Positions 46,532-56,066 are shown, counted from the first letter of the stretch. The stretch: 64,000 nucleotides of DNA from Rhizobium oryzicola (GCF_030504645.1 NZ_JAUKWQ010000001.1:868001-932000); one strand, 5' to 3'. The notes: generated from the letters alone by a model not told the origin. Numbers and translations: made by a program.

Positions 46532-46969
46532 TCAGATGCGACCCGCAGGCTTGCGCAGGATCTCCAGCAGGGCGGGCGAGGGCTTGCCAAGCGGGATCTC
46601 GCCGAATTCCGCATCGCGCACCAGACCCCAGGCGGTCTTGCCATCCGGTGTAAACACCAGTCGAAGCTGGCTGCGCGGGCAATCGGCAGGTCGGCAGGCA
46701 TCAAAGACTTCCAGCGATTGCCCATCGACCTCCACCTTCTGCGACGCGAGCGAGACGAAGGCCTGTTGCGGCAGGATGTTGCGCACCCAGACCGGCAGTT
46801 TCGGTTCCAGCCGGATGATGGCGCGCAGCGAGGTCTGATAGGCCGGCGTCACATAAAGCACGTTGCCAAGGAAGCGCCCGCTTTGCGCCTCCGCAGCCTG
46901 TGTGAGCGATGCAGCCGACAGGCAGAGGGCAAGGCAAAGGCTGGCGAAGGGGAGGATGCTTTGGTTCAC
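46532..46969 (-). CDS. ivy: Inhibitor of vertebrate lysozyme (Ivy) family protein
   Basis: A 145-residue exported protein. Residues 1-25 form a signal peptide; the mature part carries the Ivy hallmark CRPADC loop (CKPHDC in E. coli), which plugs the active site of C-type lysozymes, followed by RLVFTPDGKTAWGLV. It would protect peptidoglycan from host or predator lysozyme in the periplasm. The GTG start abuts the smc stop codon with no gap, so it is probably translated from the smc transcript. Confidence 0.82.
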   Translation of the reverse strand: MNQSILPFASLCLALCLSAASLTQAAEAQSGRFLGNVLYVTPAYQTSLRAIIRLEPKLPVWVRNILPQQAFVSLASQKVEVDGQSLEVFDACRPADCPRSQLRLVFTPDGKTAWGLVRDAEFGEIPLGKPSPALLEILRKPAGRI

Positions 46970-49900
46970 TCAGCTGGCCTCGCGCAATTGTTCCGCCGTC
47001 TGCAGGTCGACCGACACCAGCTGCGAGACGCCCTGTTCGGCCATGGTGACGCCGAACAGCCGGTTCATGCGCGCCATGGTGATGGGATTGTGGGTGATGA
47101 TGATGAAGCGGGTGGCGGTGGAGGCCGCCATCTCGTCCATCAGGTTGCAGTAACGCTCCACATTATGGTCGTCCAACGGCGCATCCACTTCGTCCAGCAC
47201 GCAGATCGGGGCCGGGTTGGTCAGGAAGACGGCGAAGATCAGCGCCATGGCGGTCAGCGCCTGCTCACCGCCGGACAGCAGCGTCATGGTCTGCGGCTTC
47301 TTGCCCGGCGGGCGCGCCAGGATTTCTAGGCCCGCCTCTAGCGGATCGTCGCTCTCGATCAGCTGGAGTTCGGCAGTGCCACCATTGAAGAGGTGAGTGA
47401 AAAGCCGCTGGAACTGGGCGTTCACCACATCGAAGGCGGCAATCAGCCGCTCGCGGCCCTCGCGGTTGAGGCTCTGGATGGCGGCGCGCAGCTTGCGGAT
47501 CGCATCGATGATGTCGTCACGCTCCTTGATCAGCGCCGCCAGTCTGTCCGACAGTTCCTTCTGCTCTTCCTCGGCACGAAGGTTGACGGCACCCAGCCGC
47601 TCGCGTTCGATCTTCAGGCGGTCCAGCTCCCGCTCCACGCCAGCAGTATCCGGCAGGGCGGAACCTGGTTGCAATCCGGCATGTCGGATTGCCTCATGCG
47701 GCTCCACATTCAGCGCCTGACGGATTGCCACTTCCGCATCGTGGCGGCGTTCGGCGGCAGAGACGAGCCGCTCTTCGGCACGGCCGCGTTTTTCGCGCGC
47801 TTCCGCAAGCTCCGCAAGTGCTGTGGCCGCCAGCCGGTCGGCCTCGCGCTGACGGGTTTCAGCTTCCACCAGCAGGTCGCCCGCGGCCCGTCGTGCTTCC
47901 TCCGCCTTCTGCAATTCGTTGATCAGCGCGCGGCGCTTGTCGTCGAATTCATCCGGCGCGAGATCCAGCTCCGCGATTTCCTCGCGCGCTTCGTCCTCGC
48001 GTTCGCGCAGCGTTGCAATGTGGTTCTCGGCACTTGCCGCGCGGCTCTTCCAGGTGTTGCGCTCCTGCGCGATCGAGGTCAGGCGGCGGCGACGGCTTTC
48101 CGTTTCGCGCGCGTAACCCTCATGACGGGCGCGGGTTTCCGCCAGTTCCGCACGCTCGGTCGCCACCCGCATCTGCTGCTCGGCCAGACGGCGATCCACC
48201 TCGCTCACATCGGGCGCATCCTCAAGCTCTGCGCGAAGCCCTTCCTCCTGGGCGGCAAGCTCCTCGGCCTGCTCCTGCAATTGCGACAGCGCGCTTTCCA
48301 CCACGTCGCGGCGGCGCATCAGATCGCCCGCCGCCCGCTCCGCCTGCGCAAGCGCCTCGCGCGCTTCCGCGACACTGCGCTGGCACAGGCGCACCCGATC
48401 GCGGCTGTCGGACAGGCGGGTCTCCTCCGCACGGATGACCTCGCCCGCCGCGATGTAAAGGCTTTCGGCCTCCGAGAGCTGGATCTCGGCCTCATCGATC
48501 TCGCCTTCCAGCTCGCTCAGGCGGTTCTTCTGGGCAAGCCTGAGCGCTGCGGCACTCGGCGCGTCCGATCCGGTGACATGGCCATCCCAACGGAAGATTG
48601 CGCCGTGGCGCGTGACAAGACGCTGGCCGGGTTTGAGAAACGCCATCAGGCGGCCAGCATCCGCCTCATCTACCACGCCGATCTGGCGCAAGCGGCGGGA
48701 AAGCTCCGGCGGCGCGATGACATGGGCAATCAGCGGCTGGACGCCATCGGGAAGGGCAGGGTCATTCGCGCCCTCGCCATTGCCGGACCAATGGGCGGGG
48801 GCGCTGGCATCCAGCGGATGGTCAAGATCATCGCCAAGTGCCGCACCGAGCGCCACCTCGAAGCCGCGGTCGACGCGCACCATGTCTGCCACCGGCGCGA
48901 AACCATCGCCGCTGGTGACGGTCGCGAGCATCTTGCGGATGGCGCGCGCTTCCGCCTCCAGCCCGTTCAGCCGCGCCTTGCTGGCCTCGACAGGCTGGCG
49001 CGCTTCTGCCTCGCGCCGCCTCGCTTCGGCAAGCGCATCCTCGATCTGCTCGACGGCGGAGGCCGCATCCTCCAGGGCGATCTCGGCGGCGTCCACCGCT
49101 TCGCGCTTTTCCTCCGGGTCGGGCAGATCGGAAAGCCGGTCGTTGATCGCCTCGAATTCGGTGCGGGCCTCCTCGCGCTGGCGGTCCAGCCGCTGGCGGC
49201 GGTCAGCGATGTCGCGGATGCTGCGCTCCAGCTGCGCCTGCGCCGCCACGAGGCCGGCGCGCTCGGCGGTGACAGTGGCAAAAGCCTCTTCCGACTTTGC
49301 CAGGCGTGCCGCCGCTTCCTCGAACAGCAAGCGCGTTTCCTCCGCCTCTTCGCCGGATTGTGCCAGAAGTTCGGTCAGTTCCGCCTCTTCCTCGTCAAGA
49401 CGTGAAAGTACTTCGGTATTGTCAGCCATCAGCTGTTCTTCGCGGCGGATGTCCTCGCCAAGCTGGGCGAGACGCCGCATCACGTCATCGCGCCGTTTCA
49501 GCAGGCGGCCGGCTTCTTCCTCCAGCTGACCGCGGGCAATCTGCAAGCGTTGCAAAGCCGCCGCCGCCTTGGCCTCTGCCTCGCGCAGTTCGGGAAGCTT
49601 GAGGCTCGCAACCGCTTGCGCCTTGGCCGCTTCCATCTGCGCTTGCGCCTTTTCGGCCACGACAGAGGTAACCTGGTTCAGCGCGCTGGTCGCCTCGTTT
49701 TCCGCCTCGCGGCCCTGCACCCAGCGGATATGCAAAAGCATGGCCTCGCGGGCGCGGATATCGGCAGACAGCATCTTGAAACGGTTGGCCTGGCGCGCCT
49801 GCCGCTTGAGGCTCTCGATCTGGCTTTCCAACTGCGAGGTCACATCCTCCAGCCGCTCCAGATTGGTTTCGGCGGCGCGCAATCGAAGCTCCGCCTCGTG

Positions 49901-50431
49901 ACGCCTGGAATGAAGGCCGGAAATGCCGGCCGCCTCTTCCAGCAACTGACGGCGCGCCTGCGGTTTTGCCTGGATCAGCTCACCGATCCGACCCTGACCG
50001 ACCATGGACGGTGAGCGCGCGCCGGTGGAAGCATCGGCAAACAGCAGCTGCACATCCTTGGCGCGGGCTTCCTTGCCGTTGATGCGGTAGACCGAGCCGT
50101 TCTCGCGTTCGATGCGCCGCGAGACCTGGATCTCGTCGGCATCGTTGAAGGCGGCCGGTGCCGTGCGATCGGAATTGTCGAGGAAAAGCGCCACTTCGGC
50201 GGTGTTGCGGGCAGGGCGGTTGCCGGAGCCGGAGAAGATCACATCGTCCATGCCGGATGCGCGCATGTTCTTGTAGGAGTTTTCTCCCATCACCCAGCGC
50301 AGCGCCTCGACAAGGTTGGACTTGCCGCAGCCGTTCGGCCCCACGACGCCGGTCAGGCCCCGCTCGATGATGAACTCGGTCGGTTCCACGAAGGACTTGA
50401 AGCCGATCAGGCGCAGCTTGTTGAACTTCAT
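46970..50431 (-). CDS. smc: Chromosome segregation protein SMC
   Basis: A 1153-residue structural-maintenance-of-chromosomes ATPase. Walker A is GVVGPNGCGKSN (residues 28-39); long coiled coils occupy about 170-500 and 680-1000 around a central hinge; the C-terminal head has the signature TLLSGGEQALTAMALIFAVF and Walker B CVLDEVDAPLDD. With ScpA/ScpB it forms condensin, compacting DNA and helping origin segregation; those partners are not in the window. Typical length. Downstream ivy begins directly at its stop codon; dsbA-like is 114 bp upstream. Confidence 0.97.
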   Translation of the reverse strand: MKFNKLRLIGFKSFVEPTEFIIERGLTGVVGPNGCGKSNLVEALRWVMGENSYKNMRASGMDDVIFSGSGNRPARNTAEVALFLDNSDRTAPAAFNDADEIQVSRRIERENGSVYRINGKEARAKDVQLLFADASTGARSPSMVGQGRIGELIQAKPQARRQLLEEAAGISGLHSRRHEAELRLRAAETNLERLEDVTSQLESQIESLKRQARQANRFKMLSADIRAREAMLLHIRWVQGREAENEATSALNQVTSVVAEKAQAQMEAAKAQAVASLKLPELREAEAKAAAALQRLQIARGQLEEEAGRLLKRRDDVMRRLAQLGEDIRREEQLMADNTEVLSRLDEEEAELTELLAQSGEEAEETRLLFEEAAARLAKSEEAFATVTAERAGLVAAQAQLERSIRDIADRRQRLDRQREEARTEFEAINDRLSDLPDPEEKREAVDAAEIALEDAASAVEQIEDALAEARRREAEARQPVEASKARLNGLEAEARAIRKMLATVTSGDGFAPVADMVRVDRGFEVALGAALGDDLDHPLDASAPAHWSGNGEGANDPALPDGVQPLIAHVIAPPELSRRLRQIGVVDEADAGRLMAFLKPGQRLVTRHGAIFRWDGHVTGSDAPSAAALRLAQKNRLSELEGEIDEAEIQLSEAESLYIAAGEVIRAEETRLSDSRDRVRLCQRSVAEAREALAQAERAAGDLMRRRDVVESALSQLQEQAEELAAQEEGLRAELEDAPDVSEVDRRLAEQQMRVATERAELAETRARHEGYARETESRRRRLTSIAQERNTWKSRAASAENHIATLREREDEAREEIAELDLAPDEFDDKRRALINELQKAEEARRAAGDLLVEAETRQREADRLAATALAELAEAREKRGRAEERLVSAAERRHDAEVAIRQALNVEPHEAIRHAGLQPGSALPDTAGVERELDRLKIERERLGAVNLRAEEEQKELSDRLAALIKERDDIIDAIRKLRAAIQSLNREGRERLIAAFDVVNAQFQRLFTHLFNGGTAELQLIESDDPLEAGLEILARPPGKKPQTMTLLSGGEQALTAMALIFAVFLTNPAPICVLDEVDAPLDDHNVERYCNLMDEMAASTATRFIIITHNPITMARMNRLFGVTMAEQGVSQLVSVDLQTAEQLREAS

Positions 50432-50496
50432 CGGGCGCCCCCGATGGCAGCAGTTGGAATCTCATCCGCCAACCCTGCTGACGGCGCAAAGAAAAA

Positions 50497-50521
50497 GGGC
50501 GCGCGGATGTCTCCGGCGCCC
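50497..50521 (-). terminator. Intrinsic terminator downstream of the DsbA-like gene
   Basis: On the minus strand GGGCGC pairs with GCGCCC over a 13-base loop and is followed by TTTTTCTTTG. It lies 25 bp past the DsbA-like stop codon and separates that gene from smc. Confidence 0.65.
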
Positions 50522-50545
50522 GTTCCGTTGAGAGAGACGGCCAGA

Positions 50546-51247
50546 TCAGAGCATGCTGTCGATAAGGGCCGACATGGTTTCAACCGACATATCTCCAGAA
50601 TAGCGGTTGCCGTTGATCAGGAAGGTCGGCGTGGAATTGACGCCGAATTTGTCCGCACCGCGCTTCATCGTGGCATTCACATCATCGAGAAGCTTCTGGT
50701 TCGTCAAGGTTGCCTCAAAGCTCTCCTGTGTAAAACCGGCGATCTTGGACGCTTGCAACAGGGCATTGCGCACATTGCCATCCGCAGGGGCTGCCCAGGC
50801 GCGCTGCTGCTTGAACAGCATGGAGACCATGGCGAAATACTGCTGCGGCGCTGCCAGTTCCTTCGTGTTGGACGGGTTGGTGCGCGCCAGCATGAAGGCA
50901 GCCGTTGCGACCGGGTCGAACGGGAATTCGCGAACGATGAAGCGAACTTTGCCGCTGTCGACATACTTCTGCTTGATCGCGTCGAAGGTTGTGGTGTGGA
51001 AATGCGCGCAGTGCGGGCAGGTCATCGACATATATTCGACGATCGTGACCTTCGCCTTCTCGTCACCCAGTGCCATTTCCGGCAGCGGGCCTGCCTGCAG
51101 AACGTCGGCCATGTCCACCTTGCCCTGGGATTCCGGCAATTCGGCTGCGAAGGCGAGAGTTGCAGAGCCGGCAAGCGTCAGACCGCAGGCGGTTGCCGCG
51201 GCGCTGCCGAGCAGGTTGCGTCTGGAAAGGGAGAGAGAGCTGAACAT
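50546..51247 (-). CDS. DsbA-family thiol oxidoreductase (Tat-type leader)
   Basis: A 233-residue thioredoxin-fold protein. The leader carries SRRNLLGSAAA, a twin-arginine-like motif, then a hydrophobic stretch and a processing region ending FAAE. The active site is CPHC in EYMSMTCPHCAHFH, as in DsbA; the cis-proline is in NSTPTFLINGN. It would oxidise or isomerise periplasmic disulfides. An upstream ATG four codons earlier is possible. In related bacteria this gene lies near smc and mutY. A terminator follows. Confidence 0.9.
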   Translation of the reverse strand: MFSSLSLSRRNLLGSAAATACGLTLAGSATLAFAAELPESQGKVDMADVLQAGPLPEMALGDEKAKVTIVEYMSMTCPHCAHFHTTTFDAIKQKYVDSGKVRFIVREFPFDPVATAAFMLARTNPSNTKELAAPQQYFAMVSMLFKQQRAWAAPADGNVRNALLQASKIAGFTQESFEATLTNQKLLDDVNATMKRGADKFGVNSTPTFLINGNRYSGDMSVETMSALIDSML

Positions 51248-51370
51248 CAAGACACCCATGTTGAAGCGCGAATACTAGTGAACTGTCCGTAACGTGCCTA
51301 AATGGCGACGACAAGCGGTTGAGTGTTCGGTTTTCTCAAACAATCGTGACAGGAGAATGGTCGGGCATGT

Positions 51371-51868
51371 TCAACGACGCCTCTTGGGCTGAAGAACCGC
51401 AGTGCCGAGCCGCTCCACCGCCTTGCGCAGAGCTTCGTTCTCGATCCCATCCATCATTTCGTTGAGACGCTTGGCCGCATCACCACGCAGTGGCTGCGGT
51501 GGGCGGCGGTGCTTTGTTGTCTGGGAGACCGGTTTTTGGACGATGCGGATCTGGCGCACGGCCGGAAAGCCGAAGAAGCCGTTGATGCGGGCGATCAATT
51601 CCCCCTGCGCATGACTGAGGAAAAGCGCGCGTGCGCCCTCGCAGGCCACCGTCAGCACGCCGGACTGGAAGCCGGAGGCCGGTTCGCCCGGCTCACGGCG
51701 CGGCCAGGCGATTTTTTCCGGTCTCGTGCAATCTGCAAAATCCTCGCCGGCAATTTCGTCCCATGACCCCAGCAATGCAGTGGAGATGCCTGCACGGCGT
51801 GCCAGCACGGGATCGATGATCGCATTGGCGATCTCTGCGATCTGGTGCGGAACGCGGGCGCGGCTCAT
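51371..51868 (-). CDS. DUF721 (DciA-like) protein
   Basis: A 165-residue protein whose middle (AGEDFADCTRPEKIAW, LTVACEGARALFLSHAQGEL) resembles DUF721, the domain of DciA, which loads the replicative helicase in bacteria lacking DnaC. A basic tail (AVLQPKRRR) could bind DNA. Whether it is a true DciA is not certain from sequence alone. Its start overlaps the stop of the O-antigen ligase gene (ATGA). Confidence 0.75.
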   Translation of the reverse strand: MSRARVPHQIAEIANAIIDPVLARRAGISTALLGSWDEIAGEDFADCTRPEKIAWPRREPGEPASGFQSGVLTVACEGARALFLSHAQGELIARINGFFGFPAVRQIRIVQKPVSQTTKHRRPPQPLRGDAAKRLNEMMDGIENEALRKAVERLGTAVLQPKRRR

Positions 51869-53115
51869 GGGCTGAATGCCGCCACAGGGCTTCCAGCACG
51901 CACCCTGGCTTTCCAGCGTCTCACCTGGGTGACCATGACTGCCATGAAGATGAAGACCGTCGACATCACAAGCTCATGATAGAACGGATCATGCAGCAGG
52001 CCGAAGACGAAAACGCTAAAGAAGAAATAGACGGCCACGCGCTTGACGCTGTTTGCCGCCGGGCTGCGGATGATGGTCAAGAGGAAACTTGCGAGGATCG
52101 ACATCATCAGCAGAAGCCCGATTACGCCATTGGCCAGCAGTTCCTGCAGAATGAAATTATGGACGTGGTGGAAGCCTTCGATCATCGGCGCCTGCGGACC
52201 GGCGATCGCCTTCAGGTAATCGAACATGCGCATGGTGCCGACCCCGTTGAACAGGTGTTCGCGAATGACCTGCACGGCGGACTTCCACATGACCAAACGA
52301 ATGTCGCCGGAGATCATATCCGGTTCGCGCGAACCCTGGACATAGTAGTCATAGACCGTCACGAAGCGCTGCATCACCATGGCCTGAATAGGTGGCGCAA
52401 CGGCGAGACAGGCGACAATCACGGCGGCGGCGGCCAATCCGAAGCGACGCACCTTCGGCGCCCATTCCCAGCAGGAAACAAGGAATTCTGCGATAATGAT
52501 GGCGGGCAGCACAATCAGGATCGCGCGTGTCTCGGTCAGGAAGACTGGCACGGCGGCGATGAAGAGATATTGCAGGCCGTTCGGCAGGAAGCGCGGGGCA
52601 TCCTTCACGCGCACCGTTGCGACGATGGCTCCAAGCGTCACCAGCAGCGCCATGATCGCGGCATTGCCGCCGCCGTTGTAGCGATTGTCGACGCCGAGCC
52701 CGATGACATAGGTTGCCCAGAGCGACAGGATGAGACTGAGGAAGACGCCGAGGCGCGCGCTCAGGACCAGCATGCGCAATGGTCTGCGCACAAGGCAGAG
52801 GCCCGGTGCCGCGAAGGACAGGACCAGCAGCAAGATCATGAAGCCGAGCTGTCGGTTGCCGCTGTGCAGATCACCTCGTAGCGCCATCAGCGTCAGGGCC
52901 CACAGGCCGTAGGCTGCAACAAAGCCGAAGGGCGAGCGCATGTGATGAGACAGACGCCGCATTCTGGAAAACGCGACATAGATCCCGGCCAGCGAGAAAA
53001 GGCCTGCAATTGCCACCGTGAACGGAAAATAAAGAGGGGAACTCACGCCCGATAGCGAAACACCCCATTGGTCCACCCGCCGCCTGGCGAGCAGGAACCT
53101 CTTCATTTTCAGCAT
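51865..53115 (-). CDS. O-antigen ligase/polymerase family membrane protein
   Basis: A 416-residue protein with ten or more membrane helices and a large periplasmic loop (residues about 280-345) containing SGDIRLVMWKSAVQVI and FNGVGTMRMFDYL and HHVHNFILQELLANG, which is the pattern of the Wzy_C O-antigen ligase superfamily. The conserved His in HVHNF is seen in WaaL-type ligases. It could join O-polysaccharide to lipid A-core or polymerise a glycan. The ATG after AGGGAT is used. It is 82 bp downstream of GT25 and overlaps DUF721. Confidence 0.82.
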   Translation of the reverse strand: MLKMKRFLLARRRVDQWGVSLSGVSSPLYFPFTVAIAGLFSLAGIYVAFSRMRRLSHHMRSPFGFVAAYGLWALTLMALRGDLHSGNRQLGFMILLLVLSFAAPGLCLVRRPLRMLVLSARLGVFLSLILSLWATYVIGLGVDNRYNGGGNAAIMALLVTLGAIVATVRVKDAPRFLPNGLQYLFIAAVPVFLTETRAILIVLPAIIIAEFLVSCWEWAPKVRRFGLAAAAVIVACLAVAPPIQAMVMQRFVTVYDYYVQGSREPDMISGDIRLVMWKSAVQVIREHLFNGVGTMRMFDYLKAIAGPQAPMIEGFHHVHNFILQELLANGVIGLLLMMSILASFLLTIIRSPAANSVKRVAVYFFFSVFVFGLLHDPFYHELVMSTVFIFMAVMVTQVRRWKARVRAGSPVAAFSP

Positions 53116-53197
53116 AGGATCATCCCTGCAATCATTTTGTATATCCTCGCGGTTCTGGCGCATTGCGGCCAGTGTGGCAAGGCTGTCTTGTCGAAGA

Positions 53198-53944
53198 TCA
53201 TAGCGCAATTGTGTGTAGAGCGCGTCGAAAAGCTTCCGAGATACGAAAGAGATGCGTCGGGACTTTTTTGAGACCGCGCAGTTTCAACTGTCGATAATCC
53301 GCGCGGCTGGCGATCAATGTTTCGTTGCGCAAATGGCCGAAATCCACCAGATCGCGTTCCACGGTATAGACGGCAACACCGTGATCCCACGAGCGTTCCA
53401 GCGCGCTATCGAGCGGGAGCGACTGGCGCGCCATGCCCCGAAGAAGTCTTTCTGCCGCCTTGCGGGTGACGAGATAACAGGCAGATGACCCCTGTGGCCC
53501 AAAACCGGACCAGCCGATGCGGTCGCCGGCCTTGCTGGTGAAACGATGGCGGAAGGAGACGGTGCGGTGGTTCACGAGCTTGACGACACAATCATCCGGC
53601 ACGGCTTCCAGGATGATGCGGGCCCGCTGGACGAGATCGATGGAGAGGTTGACGTCGTCCTCGATGACGAGTGCTGCCGGTGCGTCACTGGCCAGCAGAT
53701 GCCGGAAGGCGCGCAAGTGGCTCTGGTAGCAGCCATATTCCCCGGCCATCATCGGGCGGCCGTTGCGGCGGCGAAACAGGTCGAGATCGACATTGTCCCA
53801 CTGATCCTGCGGCACCAATGATCCGTCGACCCCGGCAATCCGTTGCAGCGGGATATTGAGCTCGAGCGCCTGCCGCTCGATCTCCGCACGGCGGGCGGCA
53901 GCGCGATCGATATTGATGAGGAGGACCGGCAGTTCGCCCGTCAT
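53198..53944 (-). CDS. Glycosyltransferase family 25 protein
   Basis: A 248-residue LPS-type glycosyltransferase. The GT25 pattern is clear: LLINIDRAAARRAEIERQ at the N-terminus, YGCYQSHLRAFRHLLAS in the middle and LVIEDDVNL with the metal-binding acidic cluster. Such enzymes add galactose or related sugars to LPS core or other glycans in the cytoplasm. ATG start; a TTG seven codons upstream is also in frame. With the O-antigen ligase it forms a glycan cassette beside mutY; the donor sugar is unknown. Confidence 0.85.
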   Translation of the reverse strand: MTGELPVLLINIDRAAARRAEIERQALELNIPLQRIAGVDGSLVPQDQWDNVDLDLFRRRNGRPMMAGEYGCYQSHLRAFRHLLASDAPAALVIEDDVNLSIDLVQRARIILEAVPDDCVVKLVNHRTVSFRHRFTSKAGDRIGWSGFGPQGSSACYLVTRKAAERLLRGMARQSLPLDSALERSWDHGVAVYTVERDLVDFGHLRNETLIASRADYRQLKLRGLKKVPTHLFRISEAFRRALHTIAL

Positions 53945-54019
53945 TGTCGTTGGCTTCGATGTCAATGCAGTCTACACCCCAATCTCTACGATCTGTCCCA
54001 TGCGGTGAATGCGAGATCC

Positions 54020-55096
54020 ATGCCCCAACAGCCGGAACCCCTTGTCGCAAAGCTCCTGCTTGCCTGGTACGACCGCCACCATCGCGAACTGCCCTGGCGG
54101 GTATCGCCTGCCATGCGAGGTCGGGGTTTGCGCGCGAACCCCTATCACGTCTGGCTATCGGAGGTCATGCTCCAACAGACAACCGTGCAGGCGGTCAAGC
54201 CCTATTTCCAGAAATTCCTGAATTTGTGGCCCAAGGTGACAGACCTCGCCGCCGCAAACACAGATGATGTGATGGCCGCCTGGGCGGGGCTTGGCTATTA
54301 CGCTCGCGCCCGCAACCTCAAGAAATGCGCCGAAGCCGTCGCCACTGAACATGGCGGCATCTTTCCGGATACGGAAGCGGGCTTGAGGGCGCTTCCCGGC
54401 ATTGGCGACTATACGGCCGCGGCTGTGGCGGCCATTGCCTTCGACAGGCAGGCGGCTGTCATGGATGGCAATGTAGAGCGGGTGATTTCCCGCCTCTACG
54501 CCATTTCCGATCCGCTGCCGGGGGCGAAGCCCCTGATGAAAAGCAAGGTGGTTGCCGTGACCCCGGCGGAGCGTCCAGGCGATTTCGCGCAAGGCATGAT
54601 GGATCTCGGCGCGACGATCTGCACGCCGAAGCGCCCTGCCTGCGCGCTCTGTCCGCTGAATGGCGAATGTCTGGCACTTCGCGACCATGACCCCGAACGT
54701 TTTCCGGTGAAGGCGGCGAAGAAGGAAAAGCCGGTGCGGCTGGGCGCGGCTTTCGTGGCGGTGGACGGGCAAGGCCGCGTTCTTCTGCGGCGACGGACGG
54801 CCAGCGGGCTTTTGGGCGGCATGACGGAGGTGCCGACGACGGACTGGACCTCCCGCAAGGATGGAGGCACGGACGTGGAACACGCGCCGTTCCGCGCCGA
54901 CTGGCAGCCTTGCGGCACGGTCGTTCATGTCTTCACCCATTTCGAACTGCGGCTTTCCGTCTACCGTGCGCACCTGAACGCGACTGCAAACGCCGATGGT
55001 TGGTGGGAGCCGGTCGAAACTCTGGGCGAACAGGCCTTGCCGACTGTCATGAAAAAGGCCATCACGCTTGCCATTCCGCTGGCCTTCCAGCCTTGA
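54020..55096 (+). CDS. mutY: A/G-specific adenine DNA glycosylase
   Basis: A 358-residue repair enzyme that removes adenine mispaired with 8-oxoguanine. It has the helix-hairpin-helix PGIGDYTAAAVAAIAF, the catalytic Glu in SEVMLQQTTV, the catalytic Asp in VMDGNVERV and the FeS cluster ligands C-x6-C-x2-C-x5-C in CTPKRPACALCPLNGEC. The C-terminal NUDIX-like domain (RRRTASGLLGGMTEVP) recognises 8-oxoG. The long in-frame extension upstream is antisense to the GT25 gene and is not part of it. ATG start, with a GTG five codons upstream as an alternative. Confidence 0.94.
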   Translation: MPQQPEPLVAKLLLAWYDRHHRELPWRVSPAMRGRGLRANPYHVWLSEVMLQQTTVQAVKPYFQKFLNLWPKVTDLAAANTDDVMAAWAGLGYYARARNLKKCAEAVATEHGGIFPDTEAGLRALPGIGDYTAAAVAAIAFDRQAAVMDGNVERVISRLYAISDPLPGAKPLMKSKVVAVTPAERPGDFAQGMMDLGATICTPKRPACALCPLNGECLALRDHDPERFPVKAAKKEKPVRLGAAFVAVDGQGRVLLRRRTASGLLGGMTEVPTTDWTSRKDGGTDVEHAPFRADWQPCGTVVHVFTHFELRLSVYRAHLNATANADGWWEPVETLGEQALPTVMKKAITLAIPLAFQP

Positions 55097-55121
55097 TCCA
55101 AAAGAAGGAGTTCGCGACATC

Positions 55122-55733
55122 ATGGCCCAGATCGAGCACATCGTTTTCGACATCGGCAAAGTGCTCATCCATTATGATCCGAACCTTCCCTATAGTCGCA
55201 TCATTCCCGATGAGGAGGAGCGCCGCTGGTTCTTCCAGAACGTCTGCACGCATGACTGGAACATCGAACAGGATCGCGGCCGCGAATGGTCCGTCGCCGA
55301 AGCCGAACTGATCGAGAAGTACCCTGAGCGGGAAGAGCAGATCCGTGCCTTCCGCACGCATTGGCACGAGATGGTGCCGCATGCCTATGACGAGAGCGTC
55401 GCGATCATGGAAACCCTGATCGAGCAGGGGCATGACGTGACCATGCTCACCAATTTCGCCGCCGATACCTTTCGCCATGCGCGTGAGCTCTTCCCATTCC
55501 TCAACACGCCGCGCGGGGTGACAGTGTCGGGCGAGATTTTCCTGATCAAGCCGGATGTCGAGATCTACCATGTCCACGCCCGCGATTTTGGGCTCGATCC
55601 GGCCAAGAGCCTGTTCATCGATGACACGATCGTCAATGTCGAAGGCGCCAAGGCGGCCGGCTGGCATGCCGTTCATTTCACCGGCGCCGCCAAGCTTCGC
55701 GAGGATCTCGCCGGCTATGGTTTTCACGTTTGA
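55122..55733 (+). CDS. HAD-superfamily hydrolase (YihX-like)
   Basis: A 203-residue HAD hydrolase. Motif I is FDIGKVLIHYD, in which the usual second Asp is replaced by Gly, as in YihX and epoxide hydrolase N-domains. Motif II is TMLTNFAA and motif III/IV FIDDTIVNVEGAKAAG. The substrate is likely a small phosphate ester, unassigned. It lies 25 bp after mutY with AGAAGGAG before the ATG, so the two are probably cotranscribed. Confidence 0.85.
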   Translation: MAQIEHIVFDIGKVLIHYDPNLPYSRIIPDEEERRWFFQNVCTHDWNIEQDRGREWSVAEAELIEKYPEREEQIRAFRTHWHEMVPHAYDESVAIMETLIEQGHDVTMLTNFAADTFRHARELFPFLNTPRGVTVSGEIFLIKPDVEIYHVHARDFGLDPAKSLFIDDTIVNVEGAKAAGWHAVHFTGAAKLREDLAGYGFHV

Positions 55734-55767
55734 GGCTTGAGCAAGCCATTTAGCACCGGGAGTGATC

Positions 55768-56055
55768 ATGCAGACCAAGCGCGTTTATCTCGACGGCCAT
55801 ATCGACGTGCCAGCCGAAAGGCTGGAGGCGGTGACGGCGGCCCTGCCGCAGCATATCGCCTTGACGCGTGCGGAAGCCGGCTGCCTCAAGTTCGAAGTCG
55901 TGCCGAGCGAGACGGTGGCCGGGCGCTTCCTGGTGTCCGAAGTCTTCACCGACCAGGAGGCCTTCGATGCCCATCAGGCGCGCACCAAGGCTTCCGAATG
56001 GTTTCAGGTCACCGCCGGCATTCCGCGCGACTATTCGATCCGGGTGGAGGAGTAA
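55768..56055 (+). CDS. ABM-domain (putative quinol monooxygenase) protein
   Basis: A 95-residue dimeric alpha-beta barrel protein. The opening strand RVYLDGHIDVPAERLEAV, EAGCLKFEVVP and EVFTDQEAFDAHQ match the antibiotic biosynthesis monooxygenase (ABM) family. Some members are quinol monooxygenases; others have different roles, so the enzymatic name is tentative. It follows the HAD gene by 34 bp in the same direction. ATG is preferred to a GTG two codons upstream. Confidence 0.82.
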   Translation: MQTKRVYLDGHIDVPAERLEAVTAALPQHIALTRAEAGCLKFEVVPSETVAGRFLVSEVFTDQEAFDAHQARTKASEWFQVTAGIPRDYSIRVEE

Positions 56056-56066
56056 GCGCAACTACG

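Noticed and set aside
47393-49405. 670-codon plus-strand frame inside smc
   Set aside because: Antisense shadow of smc; smc has intact Walker and signature motifs on the minus strand.
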